Part shown: one piece after another, positions 1 through 9,294 of the stretch
How positions within the stretch are numbered: position 1 is the first letter of the stretch
Layout of the letters: every line of letters begins with the position of its first letter
Assembly: GCA_937872065.1 (NCBI GenBank)
Contig: CALMRA010000064.1
Coordinates: forward strand, 1-60,622
Direction of reading: 5' to 3'
DNA: 60,622 nucleotides
Source: an uncultured Eubacteriaceae bacterium
GTDB lineage: Bacteria; Bacillota; Clostridia; Eubacteriales; Eubacteriaceae
Notes under the pieces: model-generated
Database searches by the model: none
The model's input: the letters and a program-made list of their open reading frames with translations, nothing else
Told to the model about the DNA's origin: nothing
Made by a program: the position numbers and the translations under genes

Positions 1-866
1 TCCGCGATATGCACGCCGAGACGATAGACATCGTCGCTGATCTTTTCAATAGATACGGCGTCGTCGAAGTCCTTCGAGCTGTCGCCGTCAATCGTGAAGA
101 TGGTCTGATCGCGCAGATCGAGGCGGCCTTCCAGATCGTCGTCCGTGATTTCTTCTACGATCGCATCCGCTTCGTCGGTCACTTCGGCGGGGAAGGCGAT
201 CGGAACGTCGTTTTCCTTAAATACTGAAATAATGTCGACGCCCGGATCGTCAGGCTTGCCCAGTACTTCGACAATTTTACCTTCGGGGTTGCGTCCGTCT
301 TCCGGCCATTTGGTCACTTCGACGACCACCTTGTCGCCGTTTGACGCGTTCATAAAATTGCCGGAGCCGACGAAGATATCCTTGTTAAGCTTGTCGTTGT
401 CCGCGACGACAAAGCCGTAGTCCTTGCTGCGCTGGAACTGTCCGACAACGTTATTTCGTCCTCGTTCGATGACGTCTACGATACGTCCTTCAGGCCTGTC
501 GTCTTCAGGGTTCGTAAAGACATCCACCTTGACGATATCCGAGTCGAAGGCGCCGCCGAGATTTTTCGGCGCGATAAAAATGTCCTTCTGGAACAGATCG
601 TCGTCGGGAATCACAAAGCCGAAGCCCCGGGTATTGCCCTGCAGCTTACCGGTAATGGTCTTGTATGCCGGATGTTCGAATTTCTTCTCGTAATTCTTGA
701 TCAGAACGTCCTTTTCGACGAGCCGGTCCAGGATTTCTCCGAGAATTTTCTTGTCTTTCTTTTTCTTAAGTCCTAATTCGTTGGCAAAATCCTGAAATTT
801 ATGCGGCGAGTAGGAAGGTTCGTCGATAATGGAGTTAATTTCATCCTTAATATCTTTTCTGCGCAT
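1..866 (-). CDS. rnr: Ribonuclease R, N-terminal part (runs off the window)
   Basis: A 3'-to-5' exoribonuclease that degrades structured RNA; the reading frame is open to the window edge, so only about 288 residues are visible. Reading the complement, a basic winged-helix-like N-terminus of about 65 residues is followed by two cold-shock-like domains (GFGFVIPDDD and DYGFVVADND), then the start of the RNB catalytic domain with the acidic motif DGDSSKDFDDAVS. That order is RNase R rather than RNase II. The start ATG at 866 has GGAGG five bases upstream; an in-frame ATG at 878 lies before the ribosome site and is less likely. The C-terminal part of RNB and the S1 domain lie outside. Confidence 0.93.
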   Translation of the reverse strand, partial: MRRKDIKDEINSIIDEPSYSPHKFQDFANELGLKKKKDKKILGEILDRLVEKDVLIKNYEKKFEHPAYKTITGKLQGNTRGFGFVIPDDDLFQKDIFIAPKNLGGAFDSDIVKVDVFTNPEDDRPEGRIVDVIERGRNNVVGQFQRSKDYGFVVADNDKLNKDIFVGSGNFMNASNGDKVVVEVTKWPEDGRNPEGKIVEVLGKPDDPGVDIISVFKENDVPIAFPAEVTDEADAIVEEITDDDLEGRLDLRDQTIFTIDGDSSKDFDDAVSIEKISDDVYRLGVHIA

Positions 867-1181
867 AGCATCCTCCATGATTATTTTCAATACGGTCTTT
901 TAGCTTTATATACCACATTGTTTAATATTATCACCTTCAGTTTATTCAAATGACGCGTACTTTTCTGAAACCGGAGAGCAGGTTGAAAAATATGCTTAAT
1001 TAAAACTTAATTTAATCTTTTGCGGGAATTAAATCAGCGGCAAATTCTTAAGCGATAGTGATGTAAAAACGAATAAAACTTGTGTTTTTGGGTCAAATAG
1101 CTTAATATGGTAATACAAATACAGAAACGACAGCCAGGTTTAAGAACTAATTAAGCGAATCTGGCCACAAGGAGGAAATGT
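867..1181. other. Divergent intergenic region between rnr and the surface-protein gene
   Basis: 315 bases, AT-rich, with no credible gene. It holds the plus-strand promoter given separately (1088-1116). Just before the ribosome site of the surface-protein gene, an imperfect hairpin can form between 1134-1140 and 1158-1164. No clear minus-strand promoter for rnr was found. Confidence 0.6.
1088..1116 (+). promoter_or_regulatory. Sigma-A type promoter for the surface protein
   Basis: TTGGGT (1088-1093), a 17-base spacer and TAATAC (1111-1116), with TG one base before the -10 (extended -10). Predicted start near 1123, leaving an untranslated leader of about 59 bases. Confidence 0.6.
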
Positions 1182-3218
1182 ATGAGTAAAACGGTCAAGG
1201 TAGTCCTGATCGCAGTTCTCGCAGCCGCATTATTCTTTCTGCCGGTCGCATTTGCGGAAAATCCGGTCACGTTAAGCGTGAAAGATGCGGAAACATCCGG
1301 TGATTCTCTGACTGTAGGCAGCAAAGCGGTGATTACCGCTGTTTTCACGCCTGATCAGAAAACAGACGAGACAGCGACGGACACAGCAGATTCAGAGTCG
1401 GATAAAACCGACGAAAGTACGGATACATCAGAACAGAGCGACAGCAGCGACACAACAGCCGATACGACGTCTTCCGACACGACTGAAAGTAGTGCGACGG
1501 ATACAACGTCAGAAGATACGACGTCTGCAGCCGATACGATCACAGTCACGTTCTCATCAACCGACAGCGCATCCGATTTTGACGGCGCGGATACCGTAAC
1601 AGTGGACGCAGTCAAGAATGACGACGGCAGCTACACGGCGACAACGGAATTCACGATCAACTCGACCAAGGGTATTGTTTACGCGAAAACAAGCGATAAC
1701 AAGGAAAGCAGCGTCAGTTTTGTAGCGAGCGTTCCGGATACCAGTGAAGACGAAACGGTCGATGAAACGCCGGCAGTCGATAATTCAGTTCTGACGATTC
1801 ACCAGCAGGACGCGAACACAGCATACGTTAAGGATAACAATATCGGCTTCTCCGCCGTTCTGACAAAGACGGATGCGGATACCGGTAAGGAAACGTCCGT
1901 CGATATGACAGACGGTACGTTCACATGGAGCGCGAAACTCGGCAGCGACTCACTCGATATAGTCAGCCAGAATGATACGGACGGAACGATCGTCGTCAAG
2001 CCTGCCGGCGCAGGAACGCTTACGTTAAGCTGCGTCCTTGAACTCAACGGCAAGACCTACAACGCTTCTCCGATTTCTGTGAAGATCACCGATGAAGCTG
2101 TCGCTCTGACCGGACTGAAGATTACTGCGGACAAGACCGAAGGAATCCTTCCCGGAGATACCGTAACGGTAAGCTATAAGACGACACCTGCCGAAGTTTC
2201 AAATCTGAAGGGGGCGGCGGTTGTCTGGACTGCGACTCAGAACGGCGAAAAGATCGCCGAAAGCTCAAATCTCTCAGATTTCGTATTCTCGCCCGACAAG
2301 GTCGGTGATATCACAGTCGACCTGAGTGTTACACCTGAAGGCGCGGATGCAGTCACGAGCAAGAGCATCACGCTTACGATGGACGCTCCGACTATTGAAA
2401 GTGTCACGATCAATCCGGTAACGGATATTGATAACGGCGTTGATGCCGGCACAGATGTTACCTTTAATGCGGAATTCTCGCCGGCAGGCGCGGATCAGAC
2501 AGACGGACTTGTTTACAAGTGGACAGCCACAGACAGCAAGGGCAACACGATCGCGACCTCAGATCAGGCGGAATTTACATTTGCACCTGCCGTCAAGGGC
2601 ATCGTGAACGTTGCGCTTCAGGTAGAGTATCCTGAAATCGTACAGGACAGCGAAGCTGAAGATACGATCTCAACGCTTTCACTTGATGAAACTGATGAAA
2701 CAGCCGCTGATGAAACCACAGCTGCAGAAGAAACACAGACCGTTACTCTCGGCGCGAAGAACGTCAGCTTCAATGTTCTGACAGCTGCGGCAGCAGGGAC
2801 AACGGACTCGGATACAACCGATACCGGTTCTGTCGATACGACGACCAGCACATTATCAGACACGACGGCTGTGACTGATAACACAACGAGCACGACCGAC
2901 AAGACTACGGATACGACTGTTCAGACCACAGGTACCGCTGATCAGAATAAGACTGCCGATACGACCGGAACGAGCACAGACAAAGCTTCGGACAGCACTT
3001 CGACAGGAACGACCGGCACAGGTACCACAAAGACCGCGGCTCTCGATTCTTCGAACAGCGCGAACAGCGCGTCGGCCGTTACGAATCCTGTAACCGGCCA
3101 GAAGTTCACGAACAGGGAACTCGGAATCGTCATCCTTGCTTTCGGCGGAATCATCATTGCCGGAACCATCCTGATTGTCAGGAAGCGTAAGGAAAAGAAA
3201 TCGGATTACTTCGTTTAA
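1182..3218 (+). CDS. Secreted Thr/Ser/Asp-rich cell-surface protein with NPVTG sorting signal
   Basis: Product of 678 residues, family not recognised. Residues 1-25 form a signal peptide (basic start, hydrophobic core, cleavage likely after AFA). Residues about 65-115 and 530-634 are low-complexity Thr/Asp/Ser stretches typical of stalk or wall-spanning segments. Between them lie several beta-rich, Ig-like segments of about 90 residues (for example LKITADKTEGILPGDTVTVS). The C-terminus has the layout of a sortase substrate: NPVTG at 635-639, a hydrophobic segment at about 648-666 and a basic tail RKRKEKK. NPVTG is not the standard LPxTG; it resembles the [S/N/P]PxTG signals known from clostridial class B sortases. 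The start has a strong site, AAGGAGG. It is a single-gene unit with its own promoter and terminator. Confidence 0.8.
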   Translation: MSKTVKVVLIAVLAAALFFLPVAFAENPVTLSVKDAETSGDSLTVGSKAVITAVFTPDQKTDETATDTADSESDKTDESTDTSEQSDSSDTTADTTSSDTTESSATDTTSEDTTSAADTITVTFSSTDSASDFDGADTVTVDAVKNDDGSYTATTEFTINSTKGIVYAKTSDNKESSVSFVASVPDTSEDETVDETPAVDNSVLTIHQQDANTAYVKDNNIGFSAVLTKTDADTGKETSVDMTDGTFTWSAKLGSDSLDIVSQNDTDGTIVVKPAGAGTLTLSCVLELNGKTYNASPISVKITDEAVALTGLKITADKTEGILPGDTVTVSYKTTPAEVSNLKGAAVVWTATQNGEKIAESSNLSDFVFSPDKVGDITVDLSVTPEGADAVTSKSITLTMDAPTIESVTINPVTDIDNGVDAGTDVTFNAEFSPAGADQTDGLVYKWTATDSKGNTIATSDQAEFTFAPAVKGIVNVALQVEYPEIVQDSEAEDTISTLSLDETDETAADETTAAEETQTVTLGAKNVSFNVLTAAAAGTTDSDTTDTGSVDTTTSTLSDTTAVTDNTTSTTDKTTDTTVQTTGTADQNKTADTTGTSTDKASDSTSTGTTGTGTTKTAALDSSNSANSASAVTNPVTGQKFTNRELGIVILAFGGIIIAGTILIVRKRKEKKSDYFV

Positions 3219-3257
3219 ACGAAATCTGATGACTAATTTAATTAAATAAGACTGCAG

Positions 3258-3292
3258 AAAAGCCCCGGGACAGTTCGTCTCAGGGCTTTTTT
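3258..3292 (+). terminator. Intrinsic terminator after the surface-protein gene
   Basis: Stem AAAAGCCC / GGGCTTTT with a partly paired inner arm (GGGA/TCTC) and a run of six T. Confidence 0.85.
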
Positions 3293-3342
3293 CCGTATGC
3301 TGCAGGTTTTCTGGTCAGCGGCGGAAGCTTCATGCTGCCGCG

Positions 3343-4572
3343 TTAAAATACGAAGTTGCCGTCTTTAAATACGAGTTCTTCGGTACCGTCGGGAAGAATT
3401 CCGGTAATTTCAAGATCGTCTGTTCCCACCATAAAGTCGACGTGGGTCCGGCTCTGGTTTAAGCCGGCTTTCGAAAGCTCTTCCTCGCTCATCTGTTCGC
3501 CGCCCTTGACGCAGCCGGGATAGGCTGCTCCGAATGCGAAGTGGCACGATGCGTTTTCGTCGAACAGCGTGTTGTAAAACAGCAGATCCATTTTAGAAAT
3601 CGGGGAGTCATTCGGAACGAGGGCGATTTCGCCGAGCTGTTCGGCTCCGTCATCAGAGGTGATCAGTTCCTCAAGGACATCCTGTCCGGTTTTCGCAGAA
3701 TAACCGACGACCTTGCCCTTCCTGAAATCCAGATGGAAGTGGTCGATCATGCGCCCCTGGTAAATCAGGGGATAGGAGCTGACGAGGTGGCCGTCCACGC
3801 GCTCTTTATCAGGCGCCGAGAAGATTTCTTCCGTCGGCAGATTCGGGAAGAAGACAACGCCGTCCTGGGCGACCTCGCTGCCTCCGCTCCAGTTATGGTT
3901 TTTCGGAAGCCCGACAGTCAGATCTGTTCCCAGCGAATTTTTATAATGCAGTCTGTCGTACTGCTTCTCATTGAGGATCGCAGAACGCCGTTTGAACGTA
4001 TTATCCTGGCGGCGCCAGTAGGCGACAGCGTCGTGTTCGGAGCTGTGAGTCGCACGGATAATCGCGCTCCACAGAAGCTCGAGCGCCTGATCGCGGGTCC
4101 TGGCCTGAGGGAAGACCTTTACCGCCCATGCTGCGGACGGAACGGAGATCACGCACCATCGGTTCTTATTGGCCATTATTGCGGAATTGTAGGCTGCCGC
4201 CGCTGCCTGTTTTGCTTTAGAGACTGCCTTGAGCTTTTCACCGTTGATACCGGCAAACAGGCCCGGCTCTGCGGCGGAAATTGAGATAACCGCGCCGCCG
4301 TCCTTAAGGATCTCGTTGTATTTTGTGATTACCCATTCGGGTATATGGCACAGGACGTCTTTTTCCGCTTTTTCATAACGGATTTTTGTCAGATTCTCGT
4401 CCGTATAATGAACGAAAACGTCTCCGGCTCCGGCCTCGAAAGCCGCTCCGGCAAGTGTTCTCGCAAATTCCGCAGTTTCAATCGGACTGTTGATAAAAAG
4501 CTTCTGTCCCGGCTGAATATTCACACCGATCTCGACGGCAGTACGCGCCAGATTATTCTGATACTTGTTCAT
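3343..4572 (-). CDS. M29 family metallo-aminopeptidase (AmpS/AmpT type)
   Basis: Cytoplasmic leucyl-type aminopeptidase that trims N-terminal residues from peptides with two metal ions. The usual M29 signatures are visible: NLPTEEIF, GEIALVP, HFAFGAAYPGC and THVDFMVG, which carry the Glu, His and Asp metal ligands. The frame extends upstream to a TTG at 4635, but the ATG at 4572 gives 409 residues, the normal family length, and begins with the expected MNKYQNNLARTAVEIGVNIQPGQ-like start. A TATAGT box (4637-4642, minus strand) would start transcription downstream of the TTG, which also supports the ATG. Substrate preference cannot be read from sequence. Confidence 0.88.
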   Translation of the reverse strand: MNKYQNNLARTAVEIGVNIQPGQKLFINSPIETAEFARTLAGAAFEAGAGDVFVHYTDENLTKIRYEKAEKDVLCHIPEWVITKYNEILKDGGAVISISAAEPGLFAGINGEKLKAVSKAKQAAAAAYNSAIMANKNRWCVISVPSAAWAVKVFPQARTRDQALELLWSAIIRATHSSEHDAVAYWRRQDNTFKRRSAILNEKQYDRLHYKNSLGTDLTVGLPKNHNWSGGSEVAQDGVVFFPNLPTEEIFSAPDKERVDGHLVSSYPLIYQGRMIDHFHLDFRKGKVVGYSAKTGQDVLEELITSDDGAEQLGEIALVPNDSPISKMDLLFYNTLFDENASCHFAFGAAYPGCVKGGEQMSEEELSKAGLNQSRTHVDFMVGTDDLEITGILPDGTEELVFKDGNFVF

Positions 4573-4722
4573 GATTCTGCTTTCCGCAGTTCCTGATTTC
4601 AGGGGAACCGCTTTATCTGTTTGCTGTGTAGTCAATACTATACCGATTCAAAATATAGCCGTTAAAAACGGTTTATTCGAATTCTGAGGCGATAACAGGT
4701 TACATACCCGCTGGTTCGATTC

Positions 4723-6003
4723 TTATCCGGGACACCCGTCTCCTGGGAAATACAGCGGAACACTGCGGTTCATACTGCCCGGTCCGAAGTCGTTCGGATA
4801 AAGCTGCTCCCGGGGAGCTTTATAGAAAAGGCCCTGAAGATCGCATGCCCGCGATTCGAGAGCCCAGCATTTCTGCTGAGTTTCGTTCAGAAGCTTCAGA
4901 TCCGTACTCGGCGTGCCGATCACGGGGATTTCCCGTTCTTTAAGATCGCGGAGGATCTTCCGTCCGGTATCATTGAAGGCGAGTGCTCTCAGATAAGGTA
5001 CGTAATCCTCCTTGACAAAGGGCGCAAGCATATCCCGTTCCGCATCCATCAGCAGCGCCGTCAGGCTTCGTTCGATCGCGGTCCATGTCAGACCGCGGGA
5101 TTTGACCGCCCGGATCAGCTCGCTCAGACTTTCTCCGCTGACAGCGATACGACCGGCTTCCCTGATAAGCCGTTCCGGAAGGCCGCCCGTCATACCGGGA
5201 TAAGCGGCGAGACTCTCCGGAGTCGAAGCGAGAAGTCTGGATAAGACCGCCGCCTCTGCAGCTCCGTGCTTCGGAGCGAGATATTCACTCCTCAGAAGTT
5301 TTCCTGTATCCGTCCCGCCGGACAGCGCATCAAGCGGAATAAATTCTGAAATCGGTCCTGAATCTCCGGAGGCAATCATTTTCCGGATTGCGCTGGCGCT
5401 GGCGAAGGAGCGCTGGGTGTCGAGATCGTGATAGCCTGCGCCGGCACGCCGGACTGTGACGGCATCGACAGAGAAGCCTCCGCGCAGGACTGCTTTCAGG
5501 TACTCGACACCGAGAATATTGTTCGGTGAGGAAAGCAGAGCCGATGCGTCGGGATCCACCTCGTAAAGCGCCGCTTCACGCGCTGCCGGAAACGACAGAC
5601 CGTTTTTCAGGCCGGATGCCAGTGCCTGTCTGAAGGAGGCCGGCTCGTCGGTTAGAATCTTCGCAGCTTCTGATAATCCCGCGATGTCGCCGGATTCAGA
5701 GCCGAAGGATATCGCATCGACGCCGGCGCGGACAAGCGTGCGGACCGCACCGTCCGCAAATGTTTCCGCGCTCTGTCCCGAATAGGGATAGGGGAGCTCG
5801 AGCACGAGATCCGCCCCTGCCGTGACCGCGGAGGCTGCCCGGAAACGTTTTCCGAAGGAGGCCCAGCCGCCCCGCTGAACACAGGCGCCGCTCATGACGA
5901 CGACAGCTCCGTCAGCTCCGGCAAGGCGCTTCGATTCTTCGATATGGTAGCGATGTCCTGTATGAAGCGGATTATATTCCGCCGTAATTCCGACTGTTCT
6001 CAT
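4723..6003 (-). CDS. tmcAL: tRNA(Met) cytidine acetate ligase
   Basis: Makes N4-acetylcytidine at the wobble position of elongator tRNA-Met using acetate and ATP (family formerly YlbM). At 426 residues it has family length. The N-terminus is a nucleotidyltransferase fold: GITAEYNPLHTGHRYH contains the HxGH motif at 14-17, followed by VVVMSGACVQRGGWA and LVLELPYPYSGQSAE. It is divergent from ackA, with about 200 bases between the two starts; both enzymes use acetate, and this neighbourhood (tmcAL, yceD, rpmF) is common in Bacillota. The ribosome site before the ATG is weak (GGAAAG). Confidence 0.9.
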   Translation of the reverse strand: MRTVGITAEYNPLHTGHRYHIEESKRLAGADGAVVVMSGACVQRGGWASFGKRFRAASAVTAGADLVLELPYPYSGQSAETFADGAVRTLVRAGVDAISFGSESGDIAGLSEAAKILTDEPASFRQALASGLKNGLSFPAAREAALYEVDPDASALLSSPNNILGVEYLKAVLRGGFSVDAVTVRRAGAGYHDLDTQRSFASASAIRKMIASGDSGPISEFIPLDALSGGTDTGKLLRSEYLAPKHGAAEAAVLSRLLASTPESLAAYPGMTGGLPERLIREAGRIAVSGESLSELIRAVKSRGLTWTAIERSLTALLMDAERDMLAPFVKEDYVPYLRALAFNDTGRKILRDLKEREIPVIGTPSTDLKLLNETQQKCWALESRACDLQGLFYKAPREQLYPNDFGPGSMNRSVPLYFPGDGCPG

Positions 6004-6138
6004 AGCTTTCCGTCATCGGAGCCGCGGACTGCAAGAAGGGAACTGCCCCGAAAAGCTTCCGTTTGTCCTGAATACTGAAAAAAACAATAATTCTCCACTT
6101 AAATAAGTAAAAAACACACAGCCTGCTTACTGTTTAAC

Positions 6139-6147
6139 TGCTATTAT
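6139..6147 (+). promoter_or_regulatory. Extended -10 promoter for ackA
   Basis: TGCTATTAT: TG at 6139-6140 and TATTAT at 6142-6147. No good -35 is visible. Start near 6154 would give a leader of about 48 bases. Confidence 0.45.
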
Positions 6148-6201
6148 ATAAAAGAATAGTAAGAAAATCATAACGACTCGTGCAGATTCAAAGGAGATCA
6201 G

Positions 6202-7398
6202 ATGAAAGTACTCGTTATTAACGCCGGCAGCTCTTCGCTTAAATACCAGCTTCTGGATATGGACACCGAAAAGGTTCTCGCAAAAGGTCTTGCGGAACGT
6301 ATCGGAATTGACGGTTCGAACGTAACCTATCAGCCGGCAGACGGCGATAAGATCACGATCACGGAACCGCTGAAGGATCATAAGGATGCCCTGGATATCA
6401 TCATCAAGGAAATCGCGGACCCGAAGGTAGGCGTTATCGATTCGATCAAGGATATCGATGCAGTCGGACACAGGACGGTACACGGCGGAGAAACGTTTAC
6501 GAAATCTGTCGTCGTTGACGACAACGTCGTCAAAAAGATGGAAGACGTTTCCGACCTGGCGCCGCTTCACAATCCGGCCAATCTTACCGGTATCCGTGCC
6601 ATGCAGGAGCTTCTGCCGGGTGTTCCGGAGGTTGCGGTCTTTGATACGGCGTTCCATCAGACGATGCCTGACTACGCGTATGTTTATGCGCTGCCGTACG
6701 AACTGTATACGGACAAGCATATCCGCAAGTACGGCTTCCACGGTACTTCCCATCATTTCGTCGCGATCGAAGCCGCAAAGATCCTCGGCAAGCCGCTTGA
6801 CGAGCTCAAGCTCATCACCTGCCATCTCGGCAACGGTTCGAGCATCGACGCCATCCAGTACGGCAAGTCCGTCGATACGTCCATGGGCTTCACACCGCTG
6901 GCCGGTCTTGAAATGGGCACCCGCAGCGGCGACGTCGACCCGTCCATTCTGATCTATCTCGAAAATAACGGCTACACAGTCGAAGAAGTCGGCGATATGA
7001 TCAACAATAAGTCCGGCGCTCTCGGCGTATCCGGCGTAAGCTCCGACTTCCGCGATATCGAAGAAGAAGCCAACAAGGGCAACAAGCGCGCGATCCTCGC
7101 GCTCGACATCTTCTGCTACCGGATCCGTACAACCATCGGCGCCTACGTAGCGGCGATGGACGGCGTGGATGCGATTATCTTTACCGGCGGCATCGGCGAA
7201 AATTCCGTAACCGACCGTGCGAAGATCTGCTCGAACATGAAATATCTGGGTATTACGCTCGATAAGGATAAGAACCGCGAACGCGGCAAGGCGCAGATCA
7301 TCACGACGCCCGACTCGCGCACGAAGGTTCTGGTTATCCCGACTAACGAAGAACTGATGATCGCGCGCGATACCGTCGAACTGACTGAAAAGAAATAA
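6202..7398 (+). CDS. ackA: Acetate kinase
   Basis: Interconverts acetyl phosphate plus ADP with acetate plus ATP, the substrate-level ATP step of acetate fermentation. 398 residues, the usual length. Family signatures are clear: MKVLVINAGSSSLKYQ at the N-terminus, the GHRTVHGG segment, FDTAFHQTMP, YGFHGTSHHF, HLGNGSSIDAIQ and FTGGIGENS (ASKHA fold). AAAGGAG lies just before the ATG. The usual partner, phosphotransacetylase (pta), is not next to it and not in the window. Confidence 0.97.
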   Translation: MKVLVINAGSSSLKYQLLDMDTEKVLAKGLAERIGIDGSNVTYQPADGDKITITEPLKDHKDALDIIIKEIADPKVGVIDSIKDIDAVGHRTVHGGETFTKSVVVDDNVVKKMEDVSDLAPLHNPANLTGIRAMQELLPGVPEVAVFDTAFHQTMPDYAYVYALPYELYTDKHIRKYGFHGTSHHFVAIEAAKILGKPLDELKLITCHLGNGSSIDAIQYGKSVDTSMGFTPLAGLEMGTRSGDVDPSILIYLENNGYTVEEVGDMINNKSGALGVSGVSSDFRDIEEEANKGNKRAILALDIFCYRIRTTIGAYVAAMDGVDAIIFTGGIGENSVTDRAKICSNMKYLGITLDKDKNRERGKAQIITTPDSRTKVLVIPTNEELMIARDTVELTEKK

Positions 7399-7432
7399 CA
7401 GACGCGGCGGAAAACTGTTTCCGCAGTTCGTC

Positions 7433-7468
7433 AGAGAAGCCGGAATTTCCGTTCCGGCTTCTCTTCAG
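7433..7468 (+). terminator. Hairpin after ackA
   Basis: Perfect 13-bp stem (7433-7445 with 7452-7464, loop TTTCCG). The tail is only modestly T-rich, so termination may be partial. Confidence 0.65.
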
Positions 7469-7490
7469 TTAAGTCCTGTAGTGAAAACTC

Positions 7491-7520
7491 TTGACAGCGG
7501 CTCTGTTATTTCTTTATAAT
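7491..7520 (+). promoter_or_regulatory. Consensus promoter for yceD-rpmF
   Basis: TTGACA (7491-7496), 18-base spacer, TATAAT (7515-7520): both hexamers match the sigma-A consensus exactly. Transcription would start near 7527, about 19 bases before the ATG. Confidence 0.92.
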
Positions 7521-7545
7521 TAAGGTTGCCCTTTTGGAGTTAAAA

Positions 7546-8007
7546 ATGAAAATAGACATTTCAGATCAGACTAAGAAAAGATTTGAATTCGATACGAAGC
7601 TCGGTGACGACGATCTGCCGGTTTCCGGGGAGCTTTCGGGCACGCCGGGGCCTGACGGACTGACCATCGCCGGAACGCTCAGGCGTCTTCCGGAACAGAA
7701 GTACGAGCTTGTGTTCCACTTAGGCGGAACGCTTATTTATCCGTGTTCCAGATGTCTCGATCCTGTCGAGACTCAGGCAGAGTACGATTTCGAAGATATC
7801 GTGGAAAGCGGAGCCGAAACAGAGTTTGATCTGCTTCCGTTCATCGAAGACTGTCTGTTCATAAACGAACCGAGCAAGATCCTCTGTCGTGAGGACTGCA
7901 GAGGTTTGTGTCAGCACTGCGGGGCAAATCTAAATTATGAAACATGCAGCTGTGACGCCGAAGCGGAGATCGATCCGCGTATGGAGGCGCTGAAATCACT
8001 GCTGTAA
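7546..8007 (+). CDS. yceD: YceD family (DUF177) protein
   Basis: 153 residues. The YceD family almost always precedes rpmF, and homologues are linked to 23S rRNA accumulation; exact biochemistry is not settled. Cysteine motifs that could bind a metal are visible: PCSRCLDP in the middle and CREDCRGLCQHCGANL...CSC near the C-terminus. The frame begins at a TTG (7534), but GGAG lies correctly spaced before ATG 7546, so the ATG is chosen. The gene ends 23 bases before rpmF and is co-transcribed with it. Confidence 0.87.
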   Translation: MKIDISDQTKKRFEFDTKLGDDDLPVSGELSGTPGPDGLTIAGTLRRLPEQKYELVFHLGGTLIYPCSRCLDPVETQAEYDFEDIVESGAETEFDLLPFIEDCLFINEPSKILCREDCRGLCQHCGANLNYETCSCDAEAEIDPRMEALKSLL

Positions 8008-8030
8008 ATCCACTCAGGGAGGTGTAAAGA

Positions 8031-8207
8031 ATGGCAGTACCGAAAAGAAAAACGTCTAAAGCAAGACGTGATAAAAGAAGAACACATTACAAACTCAGCG
8101 TTCCGGGAATGAGCGTTTGCCCGAAATGCGGAGAAGTTAAGCTTCCGCATCGTGTATGCAGATCCTGCGGAACATATAAAGACGCAGAAGTGATCAAACA
8201 GGACTAA
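8031..8207 (+). CDS. rpmF: 50S ribosomal protein L32
   Basis: A 58-residue ribosomal protein: [17 protein letters not shown] start, then a zinc ribbon with two Cys pairs (CPKC at 30-33 and CRSC at 52-55, counted approximately). It keeps the four-Cys form, so it is the zinc-binding paralogue type. GGGAGG precedes the ATG. Always adjacent to yceD in this arrangement. Confidence 0.96.
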   Translation: MAVPKRKTSKARRDKRRTHYKLSVPGMSVCPKCGEVKLPHRVCRSCGTYKDAEVIKQD

Positions 8208-8231
8208 ACAGAGTTTCGACTCTGTTTTTTT
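8206..8231 (+). terminator. Intrinsic terminator after rpmF
   Basis: 9-bp stem AAACAGAGT / ACTCTGTTT with a TTCG tetraloop and a T tract; it begins within the rpmF stop codon. Confidence 0.93.
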
Positions 8232-8286
8232 CCTTATTCAGGGGAATTTCAGCCGGCAGCGCCGGCAGAGCGGAGTTTCAGCGATT

Positions 8287-9294
8287 ATGAAGATTTATAT
8301 CGACGCCATGGGCGGAGACAACGCGCCCGCGGAGATCGTCAAAGGGGCGGTCGAAGCGGCGCGCGAATATTCTGTCCCGATCGTTCTGGTCGGACAGGAA
8401 AAAGCGGTCCGAGACGCGCTCGACCGTTATGATACCCAGGGCCTTCCGATCGAGATCCTTCACGCGGAATCGGTGATCGGCTTCGACGAAGAACCTGTAA
8501 AAGCGGTCCGTCACAAGAAGGATTCTTCGATTGTCGTCGGCCTTCAGGCCGTCAAAGAAAATCCGGAAGATGTCTTTATTTCGGCGGGAAGCACCGGAGC
8601 GCTGCTGGTCGGCGCACAGTTTATACTCGGACGTATCCGGGGAATTAAACGTCCGGGTCTCGGGGTCTCGATCCCGCAGGGAGAACATTCGCTCTTTGCG
8701 ATCGATGTCGGAGCGACATCGGATGCAAAGGCCGAATACCTGCTGCAGTACGGACAGCTTGGTGCGGTTTACTGCGAAGCGGTCATGGGAATTCCCAATC
8801 CGTCGGTGGGCCTTCTCAATATCGGCAGCGAGGAAGAGAAGGGCAGCATGGTCGTCAAGGACGCCCATCAGATGCTCAAGGCAAGCGGACTCAATTTTTA
8901 CGGCAATATCGAAGCGAAGGATATTCCGACCGCCAGGGCGGATGTTCTTGTCTGCGACGGTTTTACCGGCAATATCGTTCTAAAGCTTACCGAAGGTCTG
9001 ATGAGCTTTATCATGAGCGAACTGAAAAAGTCGATGATGAGCTCGTTCAAGGGCAAAATCGGCGGACTTATGATCAAAGACGATCTGAAGGAATTCAAAA
9101 AGCAGTTCGATGCCGAAGAGTACGGCGGCAGTCCATTCCTCGGCGTTAAGGGCGGCGTGATCAAGATCCACGGAAGCAGCAAGTCCGGTGCGGTCCGGTG
9201 CGCGGTCCGTCAGGCGATTCTGTTCTCGGAAAACGACGTGGTCGGCAAGATCACGGCGCGGCTCGAGAAAATGCGTGATAGCGGAGAAGAATAA
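8287..9294 (+). CDS. plsX: Phosphate acyltransferase PlsX
   Basis: Converts acyl-ACP plus phosphate to acyl phosphate, the first acyl donor step in phospholipid synthesis, peripheral to the membrane. 335 residues. Recognisable segments are MKIYIDAMGGDNAP at the start, the VGLLNIGSEEEKG stretch, DVLVCDGFTGNIVLKL and YGGSPFLGVKGG. The stop codon overlaps the ATG of acpP by one base (TAATG), so the two are translationally coupled; the enzyme acts on the product of the next gene. The ribosome site is weak. Confidence 0.95.
   Translation: MKIYIDAMGGDNAPAEIVKGAVEAAREYSVPIVLVGQEKAVRDALDRYDTQGLPIEILHAESVIGFDEEPVKAVRHKKDSSIVVGLQAVKENPEDVFISAGSTGALLVGAQFILGRIRGIKRPGLGVSIPQGEHSLFAIDVGATSDAKAEYLLQYGQLGAVYCEAVMGIPNPSVGLLNIGSEEEKGSMVVKDAHQMLKASGLNFYGNIEAKDIPTARADVLVCDGFTGNIVLKLTEGLMSFIMSELKKSMMSSFKGKIGGLMIKDDLKEFKKQFDAEEYGGSPFLGVKGGVIKIHGSSKSGAVRCAVRQAILFSENDVVGKITARLEKMRDSGEE

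Noticed and set aside
1355-1615. Val/Ser-rich minus-strand frame opposite the surface-protein gene
   Set aside because: It is the complement of the low-complexity Thr/Asp coding repeat, not an independent gene.
6127-6825. 232-residue minus-strand frame opposite ackA, and similar long antisense frames (for example 30121-31512 opposite ptsG and 50465-51424 opposite ilvD)
   Set aside because: Arg/His/Asp-rich shadow translations of strongly recognised genes, with no ribosome sites or family features.
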